Shown here: piece by piece, positions 19,138 to 28,519 of the stretch
Numbering within the stretch: position 1 is the stretch's first letter
Layout of the letters: every line of letters starts with the position of its first letter
Assembly (NCBI GenBank): GCA_035499355.1
Contig: DATJYZ010000134.1
Span: 1 to 64,000, forward strand
DNA from: JAEUPI01 sp035499355
GTDB lineage: Bacteria > Pseudomonadota > Gammaproteobacteria > Burkholderiales > Burkholderiaceae_C
Length of the DNA stretch: 64,000 bases
Direction of reading: 5' to 3'
The notes under the pieces: model-generated
The model's database searches: none
What the model saw: only the letters and a program-made list of their open reading frames with translations
What the model was told of the DNA's origin: nothing
Translations under genes and position numbers: made by a program

Positions 19138-20169
19138 TCACTTCTCGAGCTTGGCGATCTCGGCCCGGAAGTCGGCCAGCACCTTCTTCGCGTCCTTCAG
19201 GCCACGGCCCTCGGCCGCCTTGATCCAGTTGTCCTCGAGCACGTTGGTCTTGCTCTTCACCGCGTCGACGAACGCGGCGTCGGCCTTGGTGAACTCCACG
19301 TTGTTGGCCTGCATCAGCGCATAGCCGCGGCGGTCGGCCTTGTCCCAGGCGCGGCCGGCCATGCGTGCCAGGAACTCGCCCGACATCTCGTCGATCGCCT
19401 TCTTCACGTCGGGCGGCAACGAGTCGTACTTGGCCTGGTTCATGACGAACACGAAGCTGGTGTTGTACAGGCCGCCGGGGAACAGCGTCGCGTACTTGAT
19501 GATCTTCTCGATCTTGAAGCTCTCGATCGACTCGGCGGGGAACAGCGTGCCGTCCATCACCCCGGTGGACAGCAACTCGTAGCTCTCCGGCGCCGGCTTC
19601 AGCGTGGCGTTCATGCCGAGCACCTTGGCGATCTCGTTGACCATGCCGCCGCCGACCCGGAACTTCAGGCCGGACAGATCCTCGACCTTGGCGATCGGCC
19701 GCTTGACGTTGAACACGATGCCGGGCCCGTGCGTGAACACCGCCAGCACCTTGACGCCCTTGTGCTCCTCGGCGAAGGCCGGGTATTTGGCGTACATGCG
19801 CTGAAACGCCACCGACACCGACTCCGACGAGTTGCCGAGGAACGGAAACTCGGCCAGTTGTGGCGTCACGAAGCGGCTCGGCGTGTAGCCGTGCACCGCG
19901 AACGAGATGTCGGCCAACCCGTTGCGCACGGCGTCGAACGTGCCCGGCGGCGCCGCCACTGCGCGCGGCAGCGCGTTGCACTTGATCTTGCCCGGTACCT
20001 TCTGCGCCAGCATCTCGCACCATTCGACCTGCGTGACGCTCAATGCATGGGTGGGCGGCACCCAAGTCGACAGCGCCAGCGTGGTCTGTGCAGCGGCCGG
20101 GGCGAGGCCCGACAGCGACAGGGCCAGACAGGTCAGCACGCGTGCAGCGCGGGTGGCGAGCGAGGGCAT
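19138..20169 (-). CDS. dctP: TRAP transporter solute receptor (DctP family)
   Basis: This is the periplasmic binding protein of the TRAP system. The ATG at 20169 follows AGGAGG and gives 343 residues; the frame extends further upstream without a better site. A signal peptide ends near APAAAQ. The family arginine that salt-bridges a carboxylate ligand is in GLKFRVGGG, and GVMDGTLFPAESI and KYATLFPGGLYNTSFVFVMN follow. The conserved arginine suggests an organic acid substrate, but which one cannot be read from the sequence. Confidence 0.94.
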   Translation of the reverse strand: MPSLATRAARVLTCLALSLSGLAPAAAQTTLALSTWVPPTHALSVTQVEWCEMLAQKVPGKIKCNALPRAVAAPPGTFDAVRNGLADISFAVHGYTPSRFVTPQLAEFPFLGNSSESVSVAFQRMYAKYPAFAEEHKGVKVLAVFTHGPGIVFNVKRPIAKVEDLSGLKFRVGGGMVNEIAKVLGMNATLKPAPESYELLSTGVMDGTLFPAESIESFKIEKIIKYATLFPGGLYNTSFVFVMNQAKYDSLPPDVKKAIDEMSGEFLARMAGRAWDKADRRGYALMQANNVEFTKADAAFVDAVKSKTNVLEDNWIKAAEGRGLKDAKKVLADFRAEIAKLEK

Positions 20170-20389
20170 GGTGGCCTCCTGGTTGCGACGCGCGATTGTC
20201 AACGACGGTCAACCGCGATCCCATTGCAGAAAACGCGGAGGCACGGCGGAGCCGAGGCCGCCGTGCGCGACCCCTCGATCGCGGTGCCCTCGCCGGTGCA
20301 ACCCCGTGAACGGGGTTCGCTCGACCCCAGGGCGCCACCTAGCATCCGTGCATCGCCGCCGACCCATGGGTCCATCGAGGGAGAGCCAC

Positions 20390-20980
20390 TTGATCGCCAT
20401 GCACGACGAGGCCGGACAGCCCGAGCCACAAGGCGCCGCCTTGCCGTACCGCCCAGGACGTGCCGCGCTGGAGCTGGCGGTGCGCCGCCTCGACGAGGCC
20501 GAACGCCAGCGTCAGCCGGCGGCGATGTGCGAAGCACTGGCCGGCATCGGCCGCTGCTACAGCGCGCTGTCGGCCTACCCGCAGGCGATGGACTTCATGC
20601 GACAGGCGCTGCGCTGGTCCTATGCGCTGGGCAGCGTCGACCAGCGCGTCGAGCTGCTGTGCGAGTTGGCCGAACTGGCGTGCACCGCTGCCGAGTACGT
20701 CGACGTCGATGAAGAAGACGGCGAGCGCCAGGCGCGTGCCGCACGCGACCTGGCGCGCGACATGGCCTTCGAGGCTGCCAAGGTGGCCGCGCATGCGGCC
20801 GATCCGCACTGGGAGATCAAGGTGCTGCTGCGCGCCAGCGATGCGCTCGACCGCCTGGGCGACCACGACGACGCGGTGACGCTGCAGACACGCGCGATGA
20901 CGCTGATGGTTCGCCACCCCGACGTCAGCGACGCGATGATCGACGGCAGCCCGCGCGCATTCGACGGCCGCGTGATGTAG
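20390..20980 (+). CDS. Small TPR-like helical protein, function unknown
   Basis: A 196-residue cytoplasmic protein, probably all helical. The stretch ALAGIGRCYSALSAYPQAM and the following helix pair ending LCELAELACTAAEY have tetratricopeptide spacing, and a further pair (ASDALDRLGDHDDAVTLQTRAM) follows. No catalytic motif is seen. The TTG at 20390 sits six bases after GAGGGAG; an ATG three codons later (20399) is the alternative start. The gene is convergent with uvrA, with only 16 bases between the two stops. I see no basis for a specific function. Confidence 0.75.
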   Translation: MIAMHDEAGQPEPQGAALPYRPGRAALELAVRRLDEAERQRQPAAMCEALAGIGRCYSALSAYPQAMDFMRQALRWSYALGSVDQRVELLCELAELACTAAEYVDVDEEDGERQARAARDLARDMAFEAAKVAAHAADPHWEIKVLLRASDALDRLGDHDDAVTLQTRAMTLMVRHPDVSDAMIDGSPRAFDGRVM

Positions 20981-20996
20981 TCGCCGGGCAATCGCC

Positions 20997-23900
20997 TCAA
21001 CGCTCGCCCAGTCGAGCCGCCACCGCCTCGCGCGCCGGCACGCCGCGCCGCAGCACCGGCGCCAACGCGCGCCCGGTGTGGGTGTCGCGCGCCACCAGCG
21101 CCTCCGGCGTGCACGCCGCCACCACCTTGCCGCCCGCGGCGCCGCCTTCGGGGCCGAGGTCGATCACCCAGTCGGCCTCGGCGATGACGTCGAGGTCGTG
21201 TTCGATCACCAGCACGCTGTGGCCGCCGTCGGCCAGGCGGTGCAGCACGCGGATCAGGCGCTCGACGTCGGCCATGTGCAGACCGACGGTCGGCTCGTCG
21301 AGCACGTACAGCGTTTGCGGCGCGCGCTGGCCGCGCCGCGTCACGTCGTCGCGCACCTTGGACAGCTCGGTGACGAGCTTGATGCGCTGCGCCTCACCGC
21401 CGCTCAACGTGGGCGACGGCTGGCCGAGCGTGAGGTAGCCGAGACCCACGTCCTTCAGCAGCTGCAGCGGATGCGCGATCGACGGCATCGACGCAAAGAA
21501 GGCCGTCGCCTCGTCGACCTCCATGCGCAGCACGTCGCCGATGCTCCTGCCGCGCCAGGTGACGGTGAGCGTTTCCGGATTGAAGCGCGCGCCGTGGCAT
21601 TGGTCGCACGGCACCTTGACGTCAGGCAGGAAGCTCATCTCGATCGTGCGCATGCCCTGGCCTTCGCACGCCGGGCAACGCCCGTCACCGGTGTTGAACG
21701 AGAAGCGTGCGGCCGCGTAGCCACGCGCCTTGGCCTCGAGCGTCTCGGTGAACAGCTTGCGGATCGTGTCCCAGAAGCCGATGTAGGTGGCCGGACACGA
21801 ACGCGGCGTCTTGCCGATCGGTGTCTGGTCGACCTCGAGCACGCGGTCGATCGACTGCCAGCCGTCGAGTTCGCGGCAGCCTTTCAACGGGGGCAGCTTG
21901 CCGCGCGCACCGACCATGCCCTGCAGGTTGGTCAACAGCACGTCGCGCGCCAGCGTGCTCTTGCCCGAGCCCGACACGCCGGTCACCGCGACCAGGCGCT
22001 GCAGCGGGATGTTGACGTCGACGTCGCGCAGGTTGTGCAGGTTGGCGCCGCGCAGCCGCAGCGCCGGCTTGGCGCCATGCACCTCACGCCGTGCTTGCAG
22101 CGGGTGCGCCAGCGGATGCGCCAGGAAGCGTCCGGTCACCGAAGCCGGGTTGGCGGACACCGCCGCCACCTCGCCTTGCGCCACCAACTCGCCGCCACGA
22201 CGCCCGGCGCCAGGACCGATGTCGATGATGTGATCGGCGCGGCGGATCGTGTCTTCGTCGTGCTCCACCACCACCAGCGTGTTGCCCTTGTCGCCCAGGC
22301 GCCCCAGTGCGTCGAGCAGGATGCGGTTGTCGCGCGGGTGCAAGCCGATCGTCGGCTCGTCGAGCACGTAGCAGACACCCTGCAGGTTGCTGCCGAGCTG
22401 CGCCGCCAGGCGAATGCGCTGGGCCTCGCCGCCGGAAAGCGTCGGCGCGGCGCGGTCGAGCGTCAGATAGGCGAGCCCCACCTCCTCGAGAAATTGCAGG
22501 CGGCTGCGGATCTCGCTCACCACGTCGCGCGCAATGTCGGCATCGCGTCCACCGAGCGACAGCGCCTCGACCCAGCGCCGCACGTCGGACACCGACCACT
22601 GGGCCACCGCGGTGATCGGCCGCGCATCGAAGGTGATCGCGCGCGACACCGGGTTCAGCCGCGTGCCGCCGCAGTCAGCGCAGGCCTGCTCGCCGACGCC
22701 TTCGACCTCGGGCTCTTCGGAAGGGAAGTTCTGCTCGCGGCCGCGGTCGTCGTCGTCGCGCACCGAGTCGTCGTACGCCTTGCGCTGCTCGCGCGTCAGG
22801 GCGAGGCCCGTCCCCACGCACGACGTGCACCAGCCGTGCTTGCTGTTGTACGAGAACATGCGCGGGTCCGGCTCGGGATAGCTGGTGCCGCACACCGGGC
22901 ACGCACGCTTGGTGGAGAACACCTTGACCACGCCCACGCCGGCACCGTTGGCGCCATCGTCCATCGCGTCGGCCAGGCCATCGAGCGGCGCCAGCAGGTG
23001 CAGCACGCCTTTGCCCGCGTCGAGCGCCTTGGCCAGCAGTGCACGCAGTTCCTCCTCCCGTTCGGGCACCACGATCAGGTCGCCCACCGGCAGCTCGAGG
23101 GTGTGCTCCTTGAAGCGGTCGAGGCGCGGCCAGGGGTCGACCGGCACGAACGCGCCGTCGACGCGCAGGTGCGTGTGGCCGCGCGCCTTGGCCCACTTGG
23201 CGAGGTCGGTGTAGACGCCTTTGCGCGCCACCACCAGCGGAGCCAGCAGGCCGACGTGCTGGCCGCGATGGTCGCGCAGCAACTGCGCGGCGATGCTCTC
23301 GACGCTTTGCGGCTTGACCTCGGCACCGTCGTGCACGCAGTGCTGCAGCCCGAGCTTGACCCACAGCAGGCGCAGGAAGTGCCACACCTCGGTGGTGGTG
23401 GCCACCGTGCTCTTGCGGCCGCCGCGGCTCAGGCGCTGCTCGATCGCCACCGTCGGCGGGATGCCGAACACCGCGTCGACCTCCGGCCGCCCCGCCGGTT
23501 GCACGATGCTGCGTGCATACGCGTTGAGCGACTCCAGGTAGCGCCGCTGCCCCTCGTTGAACAGAATGTCGAAGGCCAGCGTGCTCTTGCCGGAGCCCGA
23601 CACGCCGGTGATCACGTTGAACTTGCCGCGCGGCACGTCGACCGTCATCGACTTCAGGTTGTGCTCGCGCGCGTTGACGATGCGGATCACATCGTCGGCT
23701 GCGCGCGCCGCCTCGCGTTGCGCCCGCATCCAGGTCTGCAGCGGCAGGCCGACTTCGCGCACCTCGCGCTCGCCGATGCCCAGCGCCTGCTCGTATTCGC
23801 GCAGCGCGCGCCCGGTGTGCGACGCAGCGTGCGCCTTCATGTCCTCCGGCGTGCCGACCGCCACCAGCTCGCCGCCGGCGTCACCGCCCTCGGGGCCGAG

Positions 23901-26798
23901 GTCGATCACCCAATCGGCGTTGCGGATCACGTCGAGGTTGTGCTCGATCACGATCAGCGAATGGCCACCTTCGAGCAGCTTGCGCATGGCGCGCATCAGC
24001 TTCGCGATGTCGTCGAAGTGCAGGCCGGTGGTCGGCTCGTCGAACAGGAACAACGTACCTTTTCTGGCAGCCGGCTGTTGCGGCCGGCTCGCCGCCTCGG
24101 CCAGGAAGCCTGCGAGCTTCAGGCGCTGCGCCTCGCCGCCCGACAGCGTGGGCACCGGCTGGCCGAGCCGCACATAGTCGAGGCCGACGTCGACGATCGG
24201 CTGCAGCCGCGCGACCACCTCGCGGTCGTCGCGGAACAGTTCGCACGCCTCGGCCACCGTGAGGTCGAGCACGTCGGCCACCGACAGCTGCCGCGCGCCA
24301 CGCACGATGCGCACCTCGAGGATCTCGGCGCGGTAGCGACGGCCGTCGCAGTCGGGGCAGCGCAGGTAGACGTCGGACAGGAACTGCATCTCGACGTGCT
24401 CGAAGCCCGAGCCGCCGCAGGTCGGGCAGCGGCCGTCGCCGGCGTTGAAGCTGAACGTGCCGGCGCCGTAGCCGCGCTCGCGCGCCAGCGGCGCCTCGGC
24501 GAACAGCTTGCGCACCTCGTCGAACGCGCCGACGTAGCTGGCCGGATTGCTGCGGGCGGTCTTGCCGATCGGGCTCTGGTCGACGAACGTGGCGCTGCTC
24601 AGCCAGTCGGCGCCGAGCAGCCGGTCGTGCTCGCCCGGCGCCTCGGTGGACTTGCCGAAGTGGCGCAGCAGCGCCGGCACCAGCACGTCCTGCACCAGCG
24701 TGCTCTTGCCGGAGCCGGAGACACCGGTCACCACCGTGAGCCGCTGCAGCGGGAAGGCGACGCTCAGGTTCTTCAGGTTGTGCTCGCGCGCCCCTTCGAG
24801 CACCAGCTTCGGCGTCGACTCGCCGACGTGGCGCCGGATGCCGATGCCGACGTGCTTGCGCGCCCCGAGGTAGGCGCCGGTCAGCGTGTCGGCCTTGCGC
24901 GCCGCCTCGGGCGTGCCGTCGAACACGATGCGCCCGCCGTTGGCGCCGGGGCCGGGGCCCATGTCGATCAAGCGGTCGGCGGCCAGCATCACCGCCGGGT
25001 CGTGCTCGACCACGACGAGCGTGTTGCCGGCGTCGCGCAGGCGCTGCATCGCCTCGACGATGCGCCCCATGTCGCGCGGATGCAGCCCGATGCTCGGCTC
25101 GTCGAGCACGAACAGCGTGTTGACCAGCGAGGTGCCGAGCGCGGTGGTCAGGTTGATGCGCTGCACCTCGCCGCCGGACAGCGTGCGGCTCTGGCGGTCG
25201 AGCGTCAGGTAACCGAGGCCGACGTCGCACAGATACCTCAGCCGCGTGCGGATCTCGCCGAGCAGCAGCTTCAGCGCCTCGTCGAGGACGCTCGATTCGG
25301 GCGCCAGCGCGTCGAAGAAACGCCGCAGCCGCGCGATCGGCAGCAGCATCAGGTCGTGCAGCGTCAGCCCTGGCATCGCCTCGAGTTGCGCGCGCGACCA
25401 TTGCACGCCCGAAGGCATGAAGCGGCGCGCCGGCTCGAGCACCGCGTCCGCGCCTTCCCCGGTGCCCACGCGCCACAGCAGCGCGTCGAGCTTCAACCGC
25501 GCCCCCGCGCACACGGTGCACGGCGTGTAGCTGCGGTACTTCGACAGCAGCACGCGGATGTGCATCTTGTACGCCTTGCTCTCCAGATAGCCGAAGAAAC
25601 GGCGCACGCCGTACCACTGCTTGTTCCAGTTGCCCTTCCACAGCGGCGAGCCTTCGATCACCCAGTGGCGCTGCGCGTCGGTGAGCTGGCTCCACGCGGT
25701 GTCGCGCGGAATGCCTTCGGTGCCGGCGTGGTTCAGCAGGTCGTCCTGGCACTCCTTCCATGCCGGCGTCTGCAGCGGCTTGATCGCGCCACCGCGCAGC
25801 GTCTTGCGATGGTCGGGGATCACGAGGCCCCAGTCGACGCCGATCACGCGGCCGAAGCCGCGGCAGGTATCGCACGCGCCGTAGGCTGAGTTGAACGAGA
25901 ACAGCGCCGGTTGCGGATCGGGGTAGCGGATGTCGCTCTCGGGGCAGTGCAGCCCCGTCGAGTAGCGCCACAGTTCGGCGGCCGCGTCGTCGCGCAGCAC
26001 GTAGACGTTGACCCGCCCGCCGCCGCGCTTGAGCGCGAGCTCGATCGCCTCGACCACCCGCACACGCTCGGCGCCGACGATGCGCAGCCGGTCGGCGACC
26101 ACATCGAGCACCTTCACGTGGGCCCCCACGCCTGCAGCTGACGCCGCTGCGCCGCCCCCCGCGGCGGCGCGCGCGGCTTTGGCCGGCCCGCTGCCGCGCG
26201 AGTGCTCCACCACCCGCTCGGCCTGCACCCGCGTGAACCCGCTGGCCGACAGCCACTGCTCGATCTCCTGCGGCGTCACGTTCTCCGGCAGCTGCACCGG
26301 GAACGTGATCGCCACGCGCGGGTCGCCGGCCTGCGTCGCGCGGTCGACCAGATCGGCGTGGATCGAATCGGCGCTGTCGTGACGCACCGGCAGCGCCGTT
26401 TGCCGGTCGAACAGTTGACCGGCGCGCGCAAAGAGCAGCTTGAGGTGATCGTTCAGCTCGGTCATCGTGCCGACCGTCGAGCGCGATGTGCGCACCGGGT
26501 TGGTCTGGTCGATCGCGATCGCCGGCGGCACGCCCTCGACGCGGTCGACCGCCGGCCGGTCCATGCGGTCGAGGAACTGGCGCGCATAGGCGCTGAAGGT
26601 CTCGACGTAGCGACGCTGGCCCTCGGCGTACAGCGTGTCGAACACCAGGCTCGACTTGCCGGAGCCCGATGGCCCGGTGACCACCGTCATCTCGCCGGTG
26701 GCGAGGTCGAGGTCGAGGTTCTTCAGATTGTGCTGGCGCGCGCCGCGAATGCGGATCACGCCTTGTCGGGACGGAGCTTTTGGCATGGGGGCGGACAT
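20997..26798 (-). CDS. uvrA: Double-length UvrA: tandem excinuclease ABC subunit A
   Basis: UvrA recognises DNA damage and loads UvrB in nucleotide excision repair. This product has 1933 residues, twice the usual 940, and contains two complete UvrA units. Walker A motifs fall near residues 42 (GPSGSGKS), 691, 1064 and 1606 (each GVSGSGKST), with LSGGE signatures near 537, 883, 1453 and 1796. Zinc-finger cysteines occur in both units (for example CPTCGGSG and CPACEGQG). The first unit has an Ala/Gly-rich linker around residues 205-225. Similar double UvrA proteins occur in Burkholderiales, usually beside a separate normal UvrA, so this may not be the main repair copy. ATG 26786 is an alternative start; no clear RBS is seen. 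Confidence 0.93.
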   Translation of the reverse strand: MSAPMPKAPSRQGVIRIRGARQHNLKNLDLDLATGEMTVVTGPSGSGKSSLVFDTLYAEGQRRYVETFSAYARQFLDRMDRPAVDRVEGVPPAIAIDQTNPVRTSRSTVGTMTELNDHLKLLFARAGQLFDRQTALPVRHDSADSIHADLVDRATQAGDPRVAITFPVQLPENVTPQEIEQWLSASGFTRVQAERVVEHSRGSGPAKAARAAAGGGAAASAAGVGAHVKVLDVVADRLRIVGAERVRVVEAIELALKRGGGRVNVYVLRDDAAAELWRYSTGLHCPESDIRYPDPQPALFSFNSAYGACDTCRGFGRVIGVDWGLVIPDHRKTLRGGAIKPLQTPAWKECQDDLLNHAGTEGIPRDTAWSQLTDAQRHWVIEGSPLWKGNWNKQWYGVRRFFGYLESKAYKMHIRVLLSKYRSYTPCTVCAGARLKLDALLWRVGTGEGADAVLEPARRFMPSGVQWSRAQLEAMPGLTLHDLMLLPIARLRRFFDALAPESSVLDEALKLLLGEIRTRLRYLCDVGLGYLTLDRQSRTLSGGEVQRINLTTALGTSLVNTLFVLDEPSIGLHPRDMGRIVEAMQRLRDAGNTLVVVEHDPAVMLAADRLIDMGPGPGANGGRIVFDGTPEAARKADTLTGAYLGARKHVGIGIRRHVGESTPKLVLEGAREHNLKNLSVAFPLQRLTVVTGVSGSGKSTLVQDVLVPALLRHFGKSTEAPGEHDRLLGADWLSSATFVDQSPIGKTARSNPASYVGAFDEVRKLFAEAPLARERGYGAGTFSFNAGDGRCPTCGGSGFEHVEMQFLSDVYLRCPDCDGRRYRAEILEVRIVRGARQLSVADVLDLTVAEACELFRDDREVVARLQPIVDVGLDYVRLGQPVPTLSGGEAQRLKLAGFLAEAASRPQQPAARKGTLFLFDEPTTGLHFDDIAKLMRAMRKLLEGGHSLIVIEHNLDVIRNADWVIDLGPEGGDAGGELVAVGTPEDMKAHAASHTGRALREYEQALGIGEREVREVGLPLQTWMRAQREAARAADDVIRIVNAREHNLKSMTVDVPRGKFNVITGVSGSGKSTLAFDILFNEGQRRYLESLNAYARSIVQPAGRPEVDAVFGIPPTVAIEQRLSRGGRKSTVATTTEVWHFLRLLWVKLGLQHCVHDGAEVKPQSVESIAAQLLRDHRGQHVGLLAPLVVARKGVYTDLAKWAKARGHTHLRVDGAFVPVDPWPRLDRFKEHTLELPVGDLIVVPEREEELRALLAKALDAGKGVLHLLAPLDGLADAMDDGANGAGVGVVKVFSTKRACPVCGTSYPEPDPRMFSYNSKHGWCTSCVGTGLALTREQRKAYDDSVRDDDDRGREQNFPSEEPEVEGVGEQACADCGGTRLNPVSRAITFDARPITAVAQWSVSDVRRWVEALSLGGRDADIARDVVSEIRSRLQFLEEVGLAYLTLDRAAPTLSGGEAQRIRLAAQLGSNLQGVCYVLDEPTIGLHPRDNRILLDALGRLGDKGNTLVVVEHDEDTIRRADHIIDIGPGAGRRGGELVAQGEVAAVSANPASVTGRFLAHPLAHPLQARREVHGAKPALRLRGANLHNLRDVDVNIPLQRLVAVTGVSGSGKSTLARDVLLTNLQGMVGARGKLPPLKGCRELDGWQSIDRVLEVDQTPIGKTPRSCPATYIGFWDTIRKLFTETLEAKARGYAAARFSFNTGDGRCPACEGQGMRTIEMSFLPDVKVPCDQCHGARFNPETLTVTWRGRSIGDVLRMEVDEATAFFASMPSIAHPLQLLKDVGLGYLTLGQPSPTLSGGEAQRIKLVTELSKVRDDVTRRGQRAPQTLYVLDEPTVGLHMADVERLIRVLHRLADGGHSVLVIEHDLDVIAEADWVIDLGPEGGAAGGKVVAACTPEALVARDTHTGRALAPVLRRGVPAREAVAARLGER

Positions 26799-27036
26799 TC
26801 TACGGATTGCGCTCGCGGCTCGTGCACGACCGCACGGATGCCCATACGCCGCGCGGCCTCGGGGCGCCGCGACGCGCACCTGTAACCCGCACCGAAAATG
26901 TCACACCCTGCGGTGGCGGGCAGTAACGCCGGTCGATCGGTGGGCGCTTCTCACGGGTGCGCGCGCCCGGCGACGGTGCACGCATGACATGATCGCGGAC
27001 ATCACCCTGTCCCTCCCTTCATTCCGCTCACGTCCC

Positions 27037-27486
27037 ATGTCCGAAAGCCAAGGCAAGCAAGCGTTCAACCCCTCGGGGCTGATCGAATTCGAAGTGACCA
27101 ACGTCGCCGACGCGCGCAAAGAGGTCGAGAAGCCCGCGTTCATCGTCGCGCTGGAAAGACTGCTGCCCGGCCACTGGGAGGAACAGCGGCGTCCGGCGTC
27201 GCCGTCGGACCGCGCGCTCACCGGCAAGGCCATCGACTGGTTGCTCACGCTGCCTGCAGCCGCGCGACCGAAGGCCCTCGGCGAGCAGTTCCCGCGCATC
27301 GCCAACCACTTGGCCGAGCACTGGAGCGACCTCGGCAACACGCAGATGGCGCTGATGCGGCTGCTGGCCGACGAGCGGGGAGGCCGCAAAGGCTTCTCGC
27401 TGCAGATCGAGCAGGAGATCGGCCGCCTGGCGGCCCACGTGCAGTCGCTGCTCGACAACGCGCCGACCCAACCGGCGTCGCTCTGA
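27037..27486 (+). CDS. Hypothetical protein, divergent from uvrA
   Basis: I do not recognise this 149-residue protein. It starts MSESQGKQAFNPSGLIEFEV and has a short strand-like N terminus followed by a mainly helical part (LLPGHWEEQRRPASPSDRAL, then PRIANHLAEHWSDLGNTQMA). It ends with a basic-acidic helix SLQIEQEIGRLAAHVQSLL. No signal peptide or membrane segment is present. Codon usage matches its neighbours. It is separated from uvrA by a 238-base divergent gap in which I see no clear promoter. Confidence 0.75.
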   Translation: MSESQGKQAFNPSGLIEFEVTNVADARKEVEKPAFIVALERLLPGHWEEQRRPASPSDRALTGKAIDWLLTLPAAARPKALGEQFPRIANHLAEHWSDLGNTQMALMRLLADERGGRKGFSLQIEQEIGRLAAHVQSLLDNAPTQPASL

Positions 27487-27655
27487 CCCCCGGGCCCGCC
27501 CGGGCCCGGCGGAAGCCCCGCACTCCCTGAACTGCATCCGCGCGGCGGATGCAGGCGTATCGTGGCTGCGTATACCGGCCGCCGAGGGCATGGCCTGTTC
27601 GCGGCGGCAAAGCCGTTACAGCAACACGACCGATCACCGGACTCGAGGAGCGCGC

Positions 27656-28462
27656 ATGAAGACCAGCTGGATCGCAGCCGTCACCCTGATCACCGCAGCC
27701 TCGGCAGCGGCCGCCGCCGACATCGCGGCCGGCAAGGCCAAGGTCGACGCCGTCTGCGCGGCCTGCCACGGCGCCAACGGCATCAGCGTGACCGACGTCA
27801 TTCCGAACCTCGCCGGCCAGAAGGCAGGTTACCTGGAGGCTCAGCTCAAGGCGCTGAAGGACGGTTCGCGCAAGAACCCGGTCATGGGCGCCATGGCCGC
27901 ACAGCTCAGCCTCGACGACATCGGCAACGTGGCGGCGTACTTCGCGTCGCTGCCGGGCGCCGGCGCGAGCAGCGCGAAGTCGGAATTCCTGCCCAACCTC
28001 GCCAAGAGCAGCGTGTCATTCCCCGACAACTACCAGGCCACGTTCGTCAAGTACCACACCATCAACTTCCCGGCGATGCGGCAGGTGCGCTATTACTACG
28101 CCAACCCGGCGGCGCTGCAGGCCGCCCGCGAGGGCAAAGACCTGCCCAACGGCTCGGTGCTGTTCGCCGAGGTGTATTCGGCCAAGCTCGACGCCGACAA
28201 GAAGCCCGTCACCGGCGCCGACGGCTTCTTCGTGGCCGACCAGCTGATGTTCTACACCGCGATGGCGCGCGACAGCGGGTGGGGCAAGGACATCCCCGAC
28301 ATGCTGCGCAACGAAGAGTGGAACTACGCGGTGTTCACGCTGGCCAAGCAGCAGCGCGCCGGCGTCAACCAGGCCGAGTGCCTGGCGTGCCACAAGCCGC
28401 TCGACAAGGCGAGCTACACCTTTACGCTGAAGGAGCTGACCGCCGTCGCCAAGGCGCGCTGA
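27656..28462 (+). CDS. Cytochrome c4-like / cytochrome P460-like fusion
   Basis: A 268-residue exported protein with a signal peptide (MKTSWIAAVTLITAASAAAAA) and two heme-binding parts. Residues 20-105 form a c4-type domain with CAACH and PNLAGQKAGYLEAQLKALK. The C-terminal part, from FPDNYQATFVKYHTINF onward, has the layout of the cytochrome P460 family: a YYANPAAL segment, LPNGSVLFAEVYSAKLD, then CLACHKP near the C terminus. P460 proteins use a heme cross-linked to lysine and oxidise hydroxylamine or detoxify NO-related compounds. Whether the cross-link lysine is kept here I cannot tell. The role is inferred from the fold only. Confidence 0.72.
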   Translation: MKTSWIAAVTLITAASAAAAADIAAGKAKVDAVCAACHGANGISVTDVIPNLAGQKAGYLEAQLKALKDGSRKNPVMGAMAAQLSLDDIGNVAAYFASLPGAGASSAKSEFLPNLAKSSVSFPDNYQATFVKYHTINFPAMRQVRYYYANPAALQAAREGKDLPNGSVLFAEVYSAKLDADKKPVTGADGFFVADQLMFYTAMARDSGWGKDIPDMLRNEEWNYAVFTLAKQQRAGVNQAECLACHKPLDKASYTFTLKELTAVAKAR

Positions 28463-28519
28463 TCCGTGCGGCGCGGCCGCACCGTGCGGTGGCGCCGGCG
28501 TGCCCCGTCTGGCCCGTGA

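Noticed and set aside
21078..25889. A 1603-codon open frame on the + strand opposite uvrA
   Set aside because: It is antiparallel to a clear tandem UvrA. Very high GC with G/C third positions keeps the opposite strand free of stops; its translation has no recognisable domain.
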